A stretch of DNA of 51,165 bases from Betaproteobacteria bacterium (GCA_021730905.1 JAKFYK010000024.1:1-51165); one strand, 5' to 3'; numbered from the stretch's first letter, positions 41,889 through 51,096 are shown. Notes: a model not told the origin generated them from the letters alone. Numbers and translations: made by a program.

Positions 41889-42866
41889 TCAATTGATTTT
41901 TACGCCGCCCGCCTTCATCACCTTGGTAATCTTCTCGACTTCGGCGCGCACGAACTTGTCGAACTCCTCGGGCGTCGAGGGTCTGACCGCTGCGCCGCGC
42001 ACGGTGATCTTGTCTTTCACGTCAGGCAGGTTGAGGATACGCCCGACTTCCTGCGAGATTTGATTGACCACCGCGCGTGGCGTTTTCGCGGGCGCGAACA
42101 TGCCATACCAATGATCGAACACATAGCCCTGCAATCCGGCTTCGGCGATGGTGGGCACATCGGGCAGCGCGGCTGAGCGCGCCGCGGTGCTGACGGCGAG
42201 CGCGGCAAGGCGCTTGTCCTTGATGAAAGGCAGCGTGTTGCCGATGGGCGCGAAGGCATAGTTCAGCCGCGCCGTCATGGCGTCGGTAATGACTTCGGGC
42301 ACGCCCTTGTAGGGCACATGCACCAGTTCGATGCCTGCCATCTGCCGGAACAGTTCGCCGGTGATGTGCGTGCCGCTGCCCACGCCGGCGTGGCCGTAGT
42401 TCATGCCGGGCTTTTGCTTCACCAGTGCGATCAGTTCCTTCACCGTCTTGATGCCAGTGGAAGGCGCAATGATCAGCACATTCGGCAGGCTGGTGGCCTG
42501 CGATATGCCGGCAAAGTCGCGCAGCGTGTCGAAGGTGGCCTTGGGATAGAGCGCGGGTGTTGCAGCGTGCGACACCGAGTTGAAGAACAGCGTGTAACCA
42601 TCAGGGTTCGCCGCGGTGACAATGGTACCCGCCACCGTACTACCCGCGCCGGGGCGGTTGTCGATCACCACGCGCTGCCCCCATTTCTCGGCCATTTCGT
42701 GCGCGATCATGCGGCCGATGACATCGACTTCGCTGCCCGCGGTGAAGCCGACGATCATGCGGATGGGTTTGCTGGGAAAAGCCTGCCCTGAGCTTGTCGA
42801 AGGGGGCTGTGCTTGCACCGCAAATGCTGTGCCGAGCAACGTTAGCGCTGCAATGGATTTTTTCAA
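41889..42866 (-). CDS. Bug/TctC-type receptor with a repeat-derived insert at its leader cleavage site
   Basis: A 325-aa receptor. TTG 42866 has GGAGGAG 7 nt upstream and gives MKKSIAALTLLGTAFAVQAQ. Next comes PPSTSSGQA (21-29), encoded by the R2 core CCCTTCGACAAGCTCAGGG, and then the normal mature start FPSKPIRMIVGFTAGSE. The insert is in frame and adds no stop. The rest is standard: DNRPGAGSTVAG, NPDGYTLFFN, VPYKGVPEVITDAM. It is downstream of the TPP enzyme gene (35-nt gap). Confidence 0.87.
   Translation of the reverse strand: MKKSIAALTLLGTAFAVQAQPPSTSSGQAFPSKPIRMIVGFTAGSEVDVIGRMIAHEMAEKWGQRVVIDNRPGAGSTVAGTIVTAANPDGYTLFFNSVSHAATPALYPKATFDTLRDFAGISQATSLPNVLIIAPSTGIKTVKELIALVKQKPGMNYGHAGVGSGTHITGELFRQMAGIELVHVPYKGVPEVITDAMTARLNYAFAPIGNTLPFIKDKRLAALAVSTAARSAALPDVPTIAEAGLQGYVFDHWYGMFAPAKTPRAVVNQISQEVGRILNLPDVKDKITVRGAAVRPSTPEEFDKFVRAEVEKITKVMKAGGVKIN
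42786..42804. repeat. R2 core sequence within coding DNA
   Basis: CCCTGAGCTTGTCGAAGGG, identical to the core in the R2 copies at 16171-16190 and near 41374-41392 (reverse complement in the first), but without R2 arms. Confidence 0.7.
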
Positions 42867-42901
42867 GTCAGACTCCTCCAAGTTGCCGGTTTTGGTGTGG
42901 C

Positions 42902-44737
42902 TTATTCCGGAACGTACTGCTTGCCAATCCCCGGCTTGCTGCGTCCCATCCCCGGCAGTTCCCAGATGCCTGCGCCCGCGGGGTTCAGATCGCCGTTGAT
43001 GTTGGCGTCGATCACGCAGGGCTTGCCGCTGGCAATGCCTTTGCGTATCGCTTCATTCAGGTCGGCGGCACGATCCACGCTCACGCCGGCTATGCCTGCC
43101 GAGCGCGCCATCGCGGCGAAATCGGGGTTGTAGGGTTTGTCGGTGCCTGGATGTTTGAAATCAGTAATGAGTTCACGCCCGCCGAGGTAACCGCGCTGCA
43201 GGCCGCGTATTGAGCCGTAGGCGTAGTTGTTCCAGATCACGTACACCACGGGAATTTGGTATTCGTATGCAGTGGCGAGCACGTTGGCGTGCATCAAAAA
43301 TGCGCCGTCGCCGACCACCGCAACGCACGGGCGATCTGGCGCAGCAAGCTTGGCGCCGAGTGCGCCCGCGACGCCAAACCCCATCGGCCCGAAACCCATC
43401 GAGCCGATCAGCGAATCCGGACGTTTGGGCTTGCAGAATTGGATCAGCCAGTTGTGATGCACGCCGATATCGCTGACGAGGATCGTGTCTTCGGTCAACG
43501 CGCGGTCGATTTCGTGCGCTGCGCGCTGCGGCGCGATGGGCGAGGTATCAGCCTTGAATCCGGGCGCGATGAAGTCATCCCACTCCTTGCGGTAGCCGGC
43601 GATGGCATCCAGCCATGGACTGCGCTCGGCGGGCATCTGGCCGCGAGCCATGCGTGTATCGATTTCGGCCAGCAGTTGCCGCAGGAAAGTGCGCACATCG
43701 GCCATCAGCCCCAGCGCCACGGGGTAGTTGCGGGCGATTTCGTCGGGATCGATATCGACGTGTATCAGTTTCGTCGGCGGAATCGTGAACGAGAACCCCG
43801 GTATCCACGAACTCGAGGTACGGTCATCGAAGCGCACGCCCAGCGCCAGCAGCACATCGGCCTGCCGCGCGGTGTGATTCGCCTGATAGGGGCCGTTGCG
43901 CGCAACGAGTCCCAGCGCCAGCGGATGCGTGCTGTCGATGGCGCCGATGCCGCTGGCTGACATCGCCACCGGGATACGCAGCTTCTCCGCCAGCGCGAGC
44001 AGTTCTTTGGTCGCGCCGCCGTAGCGCACGCCCTGTCCCACCAAAATTACCGGGCGCGTAGCCGACATCAGCATATCGGCGGCCTTCTTCACGCCTTCGG
44101 GGTCGGCGCCGCAGCGGCACGAAATGTTGGAATTCCAGTCTTCGGGGCGTGGCGTCGGTTCCGGTATCGGCTCGTTGAAGATGTCGAACGGCACATCGAG
44201 CACCACCGGTCCCGGCCGCCCGGTGACCATGGTCTTCCACGCCTGACGCACGAACACCGGCAGTTGCGCTGCGGTGGTCGGCTGGAACACGCGTTTGCAA
44301 TAGGCGCGCACGGTGGAGGGGAAATCCGCCTGATAGTGGCGATAGGTTTCCTGAAACGCGCCACGGTTGAACTGGCTGGTGGGCACGTTACCGGTGATCG
44401 CATAGAACGGCACCGAATCAAAAAACGCATTGGCGAGCGCAATCGGCATGTTGGCCGAGCCCGGCCCGCACGAGGTAATCGTTGCGGTGGGCGTGCCGGA
44501 CACGCGGTAATACACGTCGGCCATGAAGCCGGCGACGGACTCGTGATGCACGGAGATGGTCTTGATCTCGTCCTGCCGCGCGTGCAATGCATCAAGAAAG
44601 CCGATGTTGCCGTGTCCGCACAGGCCGAACACATACGGCGTCTTCTCGCGGATCAGGTAATCGACAATGACGCCGGCGCCGTCGTGCTTGGCGGTAGTTT
44701 TCTGGGGGGTATCCACGGTGATTTGGTTCCTTTGCAT
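42902..44737 (-). CDS. Thiamine-pyrophosphate-dependent enzyme (acetolactate-synthase-like)
   Basis: A 611-aa three-domain TPP enzyme. N-terminal Glu66 in HHESVAGFMAD activates the cofactor; the middle Rossmann domain has RPVILVGQGVRYGGAT; the C-terminal TPP motif is GDGAFLMHAN through VIWNN. Family members decarboxylate or ligate 2-keto acids (acetolactate synthase, glyoxylate carboligase, sulfoacetaldehyde acetyltransferase, oxalyl-CoA decarboxylase). No small regulatory subunit is near, so it is not the housekeeping IlvB. It lies between two Bug receptors in one direction: a catabolic unit with its own binding proteins. ATG 44737 chosen; GTG 44713, after AAAGGA, is possible. Confidence 0.87.
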   Translation of the reverse strand: MQRNQITVDTPQKTTAKHDGAGVIVDYLIREKTPYVFGLCGHGNIGFLDALHARQDEIKTISVHHESVAGFMADVYYRVSGTPTATITSCGPGSANMPIALANAFFDSVPFYAITGNVPTSQFNRGAFQETYRHYQADFPSTVRAYCKRVFQPTTAAQLPVFVRQAWKTMVTGRPGPVVLDVPFDIFNEPIPEPTPRPEDWNSNISCRCGADPEGVKKAADMLMSATRPVILVGQGVRYGGATKELLALAEKLRIPVAMSASGIGAIDSTHPLALGLVARNGPYQANHTARQADVLLALGVRFDDRTSSSWIPGFSFTIPPTKLIHVDIDPDEIARNYPVALGLMADVRTFLRQLLAEIDTRMARGQMPAERSPWLDAIAGYRKEWDDFIAPGFKADTSPIAPQRAAHEIDRALTEDTILVSDIGVHHNWLIQFCKPKRPDSLIGSMGFGPMGFGVAGALGAKLAAPDRPCVAVVGDGAFLMHANVLATAYEYQIPVVYVIWNNYAYGSIRGLQRGYLGGRELITDFKHPGTDKPYNPDFAAMARSAGIAGVSVDRAADLNEAIRKGIASGKPCVIDANINGDLNPAGAGIWELPGMGRSKPGIGKQYVPE

Positions 44738-44788
44738 CAATAGGCAGACGGGTCAACGGACCGCGACGGGACTTTCCTGCATGACAAT

Positions 44789-45751
44789 CTAGCCGGCGCG
44801 CGCGCCGGAAGCTTTGACGACTTTCGCCCATTTCTGGATTTCGGTTTCGGTGTACTTCGCGAATTCTTCCGGCCCCATGGTACGCACTTCGACGCCGGAG
44901 TTGAACAGCCGTGTTTTTACATCCTCTTGTCCCAACGAAGCGAGCGTCACCTTGTTGATGGCGGCAACAATGTTTGCGGGCAATTTGGCGGGGCCGACGA
45001 CGCCGAACCACGCCACGGCTTCGTAACCGGGCAATCCCAACTCGGCGATTGTCGCCAGATTGGGCAGCGACGGCGAACGCTGCGGCGAAGTGACACCCAG
45101 CGCGCGCAGGCGTCCCGATTTGATCAGCGGTATTGCCGAGGACAGGCTTGCAAACTGCAGATCGGTTTCGCCGGAGATCAACGCGGTCAAGGATTCCGAC
45201 GCGCCTTTGAACGGCACGTGCACCATTTTTACTCCGGTCATGACGCTGAATAATTCCGCGGACAGATGCACCGTGGTGCCCGCGCCGGATGAGCCGTAGT
45301 TGAGCACACCCGGTTTGGATTTGGCCAGCGCAATGAATTCCTTGACCGATTTCACCGGCACCACGGGATTGACCACCATCGCATTCGGGCTGTCGCCCAC
45401 CAGCGTGATGGTGGTGAAATCGCGCTGCGGATGATAGTTCAGTTTGGAGTAGAGACTGATATTGATCGCCTGCGTGCCTATCGTAGCCATCAGCAGCGTG
45501 TAACCATCGGCGGGACTTTTCGCCGCGAGTTCCGCTGCGATGTTGCCGCCGGCGCCGCCGCGATTGTCGATCACCAGCGCCTGACCCAGTCGTTCGCGCA
45601 TCGCCGGCTCCATCGCGCGCGCGATGATGTCGGCGGCGCTGCCGGCGGGGAACGGAATCAGCATGCGGATCGGCCGCGTGGGGTATTGCTGCGCGGTCGC
45701 GGCACAAGCAACAAACGCGAGACAAACAACGGCAACGTGGCGTAACCGCAT
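44789..45751 (-). CDS. Bug/TctC-type tripartite tricarboxylate transporter receptor
   Basis: A 320-aa periplasmic receptor. Signal peptide MRLRHVAVVCLAFVACAATAQ; PIRMLIPFPAGSAAD, DNRGGAGGNIAAE, PADGYTLLMA and VPFKGASESLTALISG are the family marks. GGGAGGAG before the ATG is strong. First gene of the leftward unit receptor, TPP enzyme, receptor, cupin. Divergent from the selenoprotein gene at 45875. Confidence 0.9.
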   Translation of the reverse strand: MRLRHVAVVCLAFVACAATAQQYPTRPIRMLIPFPAGSAADIIARAMEPAMRERLGQALVIDNRGGAGGNIAAELAAKSPADGYTLLMATIGTQAINISLYSKLNYHPQRDFTTITLVGDSPNAMVVNPVVPVKSVKEFIALAKSKPGVLNYGSSGAGTTVHLSAELFSVMTGVKMVHVPFKGASESLTALISGETDLQFASLSSAIPLIKSGRLRALGVTSPQRSPSLPNLATIAELGLPGYEAVAWFGVVGPAKLPANIVAAINKVTLASLGQEDVKTRLFNSGVEVRTMGPEEFAKYTETEIQKWAKVVKASGARAG

Positions 45752-45874
45752 GATTTACTCCTCCCGGAAAAAGCGTGCAAAGCCTAACACGATGTGAACA
45801 GCCTCGCTAGACGCATGCTGATGAACCGCTGATAATCAACGCCTCTTCCATGCCATTTTCTGGAGCAGTCAATC

Positions 45875-47611
45875 ATGCCTGATACCAACGACGGTTATTA
45901 CGAAGCCCTGTGGCCGCGCAGTCCGCGGCAATCGAAAGTAAAAGCGCTCGCCAAACGACTCGACACGCTGAACGGCAAGACCATCGCGCAGGTGTGGGAC
46001 CAGGTGTTTCGCGGCGACGAAGTGTTCGAGTTTCTCGAAGAGGGCATCAAGGCGCGTTATCCGGATGTGAAATTTGTGAGCTGGAAGGCATTCGGCAACA
46101 CGCACGGCAGCGACGAGCGCGCGGTGGTGGCTGCGCTGCCGGAGAAGTTCAAAGCCAAGGAGGTAGACGCCGTCATCTCCGGCATGGGGTGTTGAGGCAG
46201 TTGCACGCCCGCCGTGTTGCGGGCCAGTGCAGCGGGTGAGCGGGCGGGTGTGCCGTCCTCGACGCTGGTGGGCGAGGGCTTCATGACGCTCGCCACGGCC
46301 GCGTCGAAAGGGTTGGGCATGCCCAATCTGCCGGTGGCGCGCGTGATCGGCCATCCCGGCGTGCAGAGCAAAGAGCAGTTGCGCCGCAATGTGCTGGAGG
46401 TCACGCTGCAGCACGTGATCGACAATCTGCTGAAGCCACCCAAGTCCGCCACCACGGACAACGAACCGGACGCGCGCGATATCGTCGTGAAAGGCAGTTT
46501 CGATGAGATCAACGACTATTTCTATCGCAACGAGTTGTCCGACGGCCTGCCGATCGTGCCGCCGACCATTGCGAAGGCCGAACAATTTTTACGCTACACC
46601 GACCGCGATCCCGAAGAATCGCTGGGCAGCCTGCTGCCCGACAGCCGCGCGGCGACGATCTGGAGCATCGCGGTCAACGGCGTGATGGCGGGTTGCCGCC
46701 CCGAATACATGCCGGTGCTGGTGGCGCTGGTGGAGGCGATGGCGGATCACGGTTACGGTGTCGAGCACAGCGGCAACACGCCGGGCGGCGAAACGCTGAT
46801 CATCCTCAACGGGCCTATCATCAAGCAGCTCGGCTTTAATTACACACAGGGCGTGATGCGCGACGGCTTCATCGCCAACACCTCGGTCGGCCGCTTCTGG
46901 CGCTTGTATCTGCGCAACATCGCAGGCTTCCTGCCGCACAAGAACGACAAGGCCACCTTCGGCAACACCTGGCGCGTGGTGGTGGCTGAAAATGAAGACG
47001 TGGTGAAGCAAATCGGCTGGACTTCCAGCAGTGCTGATTTCGGTTTTTATCCCGACGACAGTACGGTGATGATTTCACGCCATACCGGCGGCAACCACAT
47101 CTCGTCGGTGTCGGGTGCCACGGCGCAGGAGCTGATGCCGTACGTGTGCGACGCGATGGTCAGGCAGTACTCATGGCAAATCATGTTCTCGGTGGGACAG
47201 GGTCTTGACTCCTTGCGCCCGCAGATACTGATGTCGCCCATCATTGCCGAGACTATTGCCGCGTCGGGCTGGTCGAAACGCGACTTTCAACGGCATTTGT
47301 TTGAGCATGCGCGCATACCGGCGCAACAGCTCGAACGCATTCTGCGCGACTGGACGCAAAAGCCGATGTGGAATCTCGCTGAGCAGCACCAGGCAGGGCT
47401 CATTCCGAAGGTGTACCACGAATCCGACGATCCCAACCGCTTGGTGCCGCTGGTGTGGAGACCGGAGGATTACCTGGTTTGCGTCACTGGTGATCTCACG
47501 CGCAACAGTGTGTACATCTTCGCGCACAACGGCGTGCTGGGTTTTCCGACGTGCAAGAAAATTCAGTTGCCGAAAAACTGGGATCAGTTAGGGGCTGGAT
47601 CACGTCACTGA
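45875..47611 (+). CDS. UGSC-family selenoprotein (in-frame TGA read as selenocysteine at residue 107)
   Basis: One frame of 578 codons interrupted only by TGA at 46193-46195. Across it the protein reads SGMGC-U-GSCTPAVLRASA, so C106-U107-G-S-C110 is a redox-type motif. I recall this as the UGSC family (seleno)protein, known with Sec or Cys. Both halves are protein-like: residues 1-106 (GKTIAQVWDQVFRGDEVFEF, VKFVSWKAFGNTHG) and 111-578 (LPVARVIGHPGVQSKEQL, NELSDGLPIVPPT, YGVEHSGNTPGGETLIILNGP). A SECIS-like hairpin starts 6 nt after the TGA. GGAG precedes ATG 45875. Later restart codons (TTG 46214) have no ribosome-binding site. Reaction unknown; thiol/selenol redox chemistry is likely. Needs selA, selB, selC and selD, none in this window. 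Confidence 0.85.
46202..46231 (+). promoter_or_regulatory. Bacterial SECIS-like hairpin
   Basis: TGCAC and GTGCA form an outer 5-bp stem, GCCCGC and GCGGGC an inner 6-bp stem, with a two-base bulge (CA) on the 3' side and a six-base loop CGTGTT that holds G and U. The loop begins 18 nt after the TGA at 46193, the distance expected of bacterial SECIS elements. Confidence 0.75.
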
Positions 47612-47646
47612 GCATGCCACTAAGCGCGCAGCGGACGGTTGTTATA

Positions 47647-47660
47647 TAAGTATTTGTTTT
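47647..47660 (-). repeat. R1 AT-rich dispersed motif, exact
   Basis: Minus strand AAAACAAATACTTA, directly after the stop codon of the MFS gene. Confidence 0.6.
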
Positions 47661-48865
47661 TATTTAGTTTTTATGGGCCGCATGGCAGCCCACGCAATCA
47701 GCGCGGGGATGGCGAGCGAGGCAAACGCCCAGCCGTAGCTCTGTGTGAACAGGTAGACGTTGGCAAACACGATAGGCCCGAACATCTTGCCGGTGTTGAA
47801 ATAAACCAGCGCGCCACTGAGCGCTGCAGTTGCCGCGCCAGGTGGTGCGGTGCGTCCTGCCTCGGCCAGCGCCGCGCCCGCCCACGCGCCCGAGGTTATG
47901 CCGTGCAGCGCGAACAGCACGTAAATCGCGGCCAGCGGCCAGTCCGGCGCCATCCAGATCGATACCACGCAGATGACCATCATCAGCACAGCGTTCCAGG
48001 CAAGTACGCGCGACGTATTGCGCATGGCGTCGGCGGCCCAGCCGACGAGCACACGGCCGAACGCGCTCGAAATCTGCACCACGGTAAGCATGCCGCCCGC
48101 CGCGATCAGGCTCATATCGAACACCTTGACGCACGCCACTACGGTATAGGCGCCGACGCAGAATTGTGCCCAGCAAAAGGCGCCGCCCGCTATTGCGATG
48201 CGGCGCAGCGGCGGCGTGCGCCACACCAGCATCACATGGGCGAGTGGATTGGGTGACAGAGCACGCACGGCGGCATCGCGGTCGTCGTCCCAGCGCGCGC
48301 GGCCGCGCTGCATCAGCAGTATTACGAAGCCGAGCAGGATCACGCTCAGCAGCATGGCCCAGCGCCAGCCGAAGGCCAGTGCAATTGCAGGACACAGCAG
48401 CGCCGCGGCGATGCCGCCCATGGGCACGCCGGTCTGCTGCAGCGAGAAAATGAAATTGCGGCGCTTGGGCGGCGCGAAGCGCATCAGCAAATGCGAAAAC
48501 GACGGCCCGATAAAGCCGTAGCCGAATCCCACCACCACCGCGCCCACCGCAAGAAACACCGGCGCCGGTACCATCATCAGCGCCATGCCTGCAGCGACGC
48601 AGCAGTGTCCCAGCTGATTGATGCGGCAACCGCCGTAGCGGCGAGTAATGTTGCCGAGCCACGTCAACGTTACCAACTGACCCGCACAGACCAGGCTGAT
48701 GTAGTAACCGATCAGCGAGGCGTCGATCATGTACTCGCGCGCGACTTCGGGCGCCAGGGCGGGCAGCACCAGCAGTGCCATCGAAGCCATGATATGGCCC
48801 GTCAGCAGCGCGCTCACCAGGAACGGCAGCGGAATTTCTCTGGCACTTTGCGTGGCGGCTTGCAT
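47660..48865 (-). CDS. MFS transporter
   Basis: A 401-aa major-facilitator protein with about 12 helices. Loop 2-3 signature region is LGNITRRYGG (atypical) and the second half has GRVLVGWAADAMR, a good match to the G-x3-D-R/G-x-R motif. It belongs to the YbfB/CynX-like single-component carriers of organic anions. I chose ATG 48865 (MQAATQSAREIPLPF); the frame is open to 48943. It is convergent with the selenoprotein gene, 48 bases apart, and divergent from the amidohydrolase. Confidence 0.85.
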   Translation of the reverse strand: MQAATQSAREIPLPFLVSALLTGHIMASMALLVLPALAPEVAREYMIDASLIGYYISLVCAGQLVTLTWLGNITRRYGGCRINQLGHCCVAAGMALMMVPAPVFLAVGAVVVGFGYGFIGPSFSHLLMRFAPPKRRNFIFSLQQTGVPMGGIAAALLCPAIALAFGWRWAMLLSVILLGFVILLMQRGRARWDDDRDAAVRALSPNPLAHVMLVWRTPPLRRIAIAGGAFCWAQFCVGAYTVVACVKVFDMSLIAAGGMLTVVQISSAFGRVLVGWAADAMRNTSRVLAWNAVLMMVICVVSIWMAPDWPLAAIYVLFALHGITSGAWAGAALAEAGRTAPPGAATAALSGALVYFNTGKMFGPIVFANVYLFTQSYGWAFASLAIPALIAWAAMRPIKTK

Positions 48866-49000
48866 GCGCAGACTGTACCTGATGGCGGCACATTGTGGGG
48901 CAGGGTTCCACATAGTCTGGAGCAACTTGACGCAGGGCGCCATTCATCATTGAATCGCGCATTCAAATCGTTCGACTAAGGATACAGGGAGTCACCAGCA

Positions 49001-49831
49001 ATGCTGATCGCCGATTCGCAGGTCCACGTGTGGGGCGCCAATACACCGCGGCGGCCGTGGCCGGGACGCGCGCATGCGCAGCGTGAAATTCCATTGGGCC
49101 ACGAAGAACTGCTGCAGGAGATGAATGCCGCGGGCGTGGATCGCGTGGTGATCGTGCCGCCATCGTGGGAGGGCGACCGCAACGATCTGGCGCTGGCCGC
49201 GGTAAAAGCGCATCCGGATCGTTTCGCGATCATGGGGCGATTCAATCCCGAAGCGCCGGTGGCGCCGCAGGCGATCGACGGCTGGCGCAAGCAGCCGGGC
49301 ATGCTCGGCATGCGTTTTTCGTTTCACATTCCCGTGTTGCAGCAGCCGCTCATCGACGGAAAGTACGACTGGGTGTGGAGCGAAGCCGAAAAGCAGGGCA
49401 TACGCCTGATGATTCTGGTGCCGCAACACATGGTGCAGGCCATCGATGACGTGGCCGCGCGCTATCCCGATCTCAAGATCGTGATGGATCACATGGCGCT
49501 CACCAGCGGCAAACCGTTCGATGAAACGTTCAGGGATTTCGACAAGCTGCTGCCCATTGCGAAACGCCCCAACGTCGCGGTCAAGGTGAGCGCGCTGCCG
49601 TGTTACTCGGCCGAGCCGTATCCGTTCACCCGCGTGCAGACCTATGCGCGCAAGGCGTACGAAGCGTTCGGGCCCAAGCGCACCTTCTGGGGCGGCGATC
49701 TGTCGCGCTCGCCGGTGTCGTACCGCAGCCAGATCGACATGTGGCTCAACGATGCGCCGTGGCTCAAGTCTGAAGACAAGGAATGGGTGATGGGGCGCGG
49801 GATATGCGAGTGGCTGGGGTGGCCCATGTAG
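49001..49831 (+). CDS. Amidohydrolase-family TIM-barrel hydrolase (PDC-hydrolase-like)
   Basis: A 276-aa member of the amidohydrolase-2 group (2-pyrone-4,6-dicarboxylate hydrolase, ACMS decarboxylase and related). N-terminal D5-S-Q-V-H9 for the first metal, later MDHMAL (H) and WGGDLSRS (catalytic Asp) are seen. Short and without a signal peptide. AGGGAG lies 12-17 nt before ATG 49001. With the divergent MFS carrier it may form an uptake and hydrolysis pair; the substrate is open. Confidence 0.85.
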   Translation: MLIADSQVHVWGANTPRRPWPGRAHAQREIPLGHEELLQEMNAAGVDRVVIVPPSWEGDRNDLALAAVKAHPDRFAIMGRFNPEAPVAPQAIDGWRKQPGMLGMRFSFHIPVLQQPLIDGKYDWVWSEAEKQGIRLMILVPQHMVQAIDDVAARYPDLKIVMDHMALTSGKPFDETFRDFDKLLPIAKRPNVAVKVSALPCYSAEPYPFTRVQTYARKAYEAFGPKRTFWGGDLSRSPVSYRSQIDMWLNDAPWLKSEDKEWVMGRGICEWLGWPM

Positions 49832-49911
49832 TCTGCGCGTCACCGTCGCCTGCTACGGCCACTGACAGGCAGCGAGCAAAGCGCGGTTGGCCTTCACCTT
49901 GCGCGCGGCTT

Positions 49912-51096
49912 CTACTTGAAAATATGCTCGCGGTGGAATGCCAAGTACTCCGTGTGGCCCGGTTCTAGCGTCCGCCGCAGGTGCATATCAGAACGAATTC
50001 CTAAAGCACTTGCATCAACTACTGTGAGTCGCTCTGAAATGAGTATTTTGCCTTTGTCATCAAAGCTGATGTAGCCTTTGTCAAAACACTTATCCAAGGC
50101 TGGGGACAACAACAAGCCGTTGTAAATACCTAAGCGCTCCTTTAGCGCAGCCCCTTTCCACGGCTTGATGTGAGAGGCTATGAGCAATGAGTTCTCGCTG
50201 CATCAGGTAACAGCGCAGCCCATCCAGTAATCAATCAGACTATCACGAAATCTGCCTTGGCCAATTCGGGCCCTGACTAGGGCATCGCGTTCTGTTTCTG
50301 TAAGGCTGCGGTATTCCTGATCATCGGCGAGCTTACCCTCGCGTTCCATCTGCCGAGCCAGCATCCAGGCGAACGAGTGCGCGTCGAGCAACCTAACTTC
50401 GATCGCAAGGCTTTCCGTAAGCATGTCCTTGATTTCGCCGATAAGTGCGATATACGTCGCGTAGTTTTTCCAAGAGCATTTTTGATTGGTCTTGAATGCA
50501 GCGCCTAAATGCTCGAACGCCCGATCAAAAGTTTTGGGTGCGATTGGAAGATACTTGGAGCGGTCTTTCAAAAAGAAGAGATAAGCAAGAAGTGGATAAG
50601 TTTTACCGAAAATTCCAATCAAGTCCGCTAGAGATTGTTCATCGCGCTCTTCCCGGTAAAGTTTGAACAGACAGCTTTCGACTCGCGTTAGTTGCTGCGG
50701 TTCGGTAAGGGCTTCGAGGAGCGGCCGGTGAGGGAGCGCAGTCTCGCCGTGCTTCGGTCGCCAAGGTACAAGGTTGTTTTCTGGTATTTTATTTACCTTG
50801 TCTTTCGGTATTTCAATGGCCTTGATGACTGCTTGAGCAATCTTGCCGGTTCCAATGTCGTCGGGCTGTTTCCAATCCTGAAACGCCAAGGCGTCTCGTC
50901 CCTTACGATGGATGTCATCCTTGTAACCTTCTTCCTTGTATGTATATGGATTCGCGGCGAATGACACAAAGGCGATTTTCGATTTGTCCTCGACAAATTT
51001 CTTAAATGCTTCAAGCTGAAGCTCAAACAGATAAGGGTCGAGGCTGTGTGAAAACACAGCCTGCAATGGTATGGAACATTTCACGATAGCGCACAT
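49912..51096 (-). pseudogene. HNH endonuclease gene with an in-frame TGA
   Basis: One frame of about 394 codons broken by TGA at 50205-50203 (codon 298). Across it the protein reads GCAVT-stop-CSENSLLIASHIKPW, where relatives have Gly: CAVTGCS. A GGA-to-TGA change explains it. The N-terminal part (300 residues; NPYTYKEEGYKDDIHRKGRDAL) is of unknown role, and the C-terminal 90 residues hold the HNH nuclease core (ASHIKPW, NGLLLSPALDKCFDKGYISF). Composition is more AT-rich than the rest, which suggests transfer. No SECIS-like hairpin follows. ATG 51096 or TTG 51099; it may extend a few codons further. Confidence 0.75.

Noticed and set aside
46214..47611. A separate gene starting at TTG 46214
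   Set aside because: No ribosome-binding site; it is in frame with the upstream part and the junction gives the known CUGSC motif.
50203..50205. Selenocysteine in the HNH protein
   Set aside because: Relatives have Gly here, and no SECIS-like hairpin follows; nonsense mutation is simpler.
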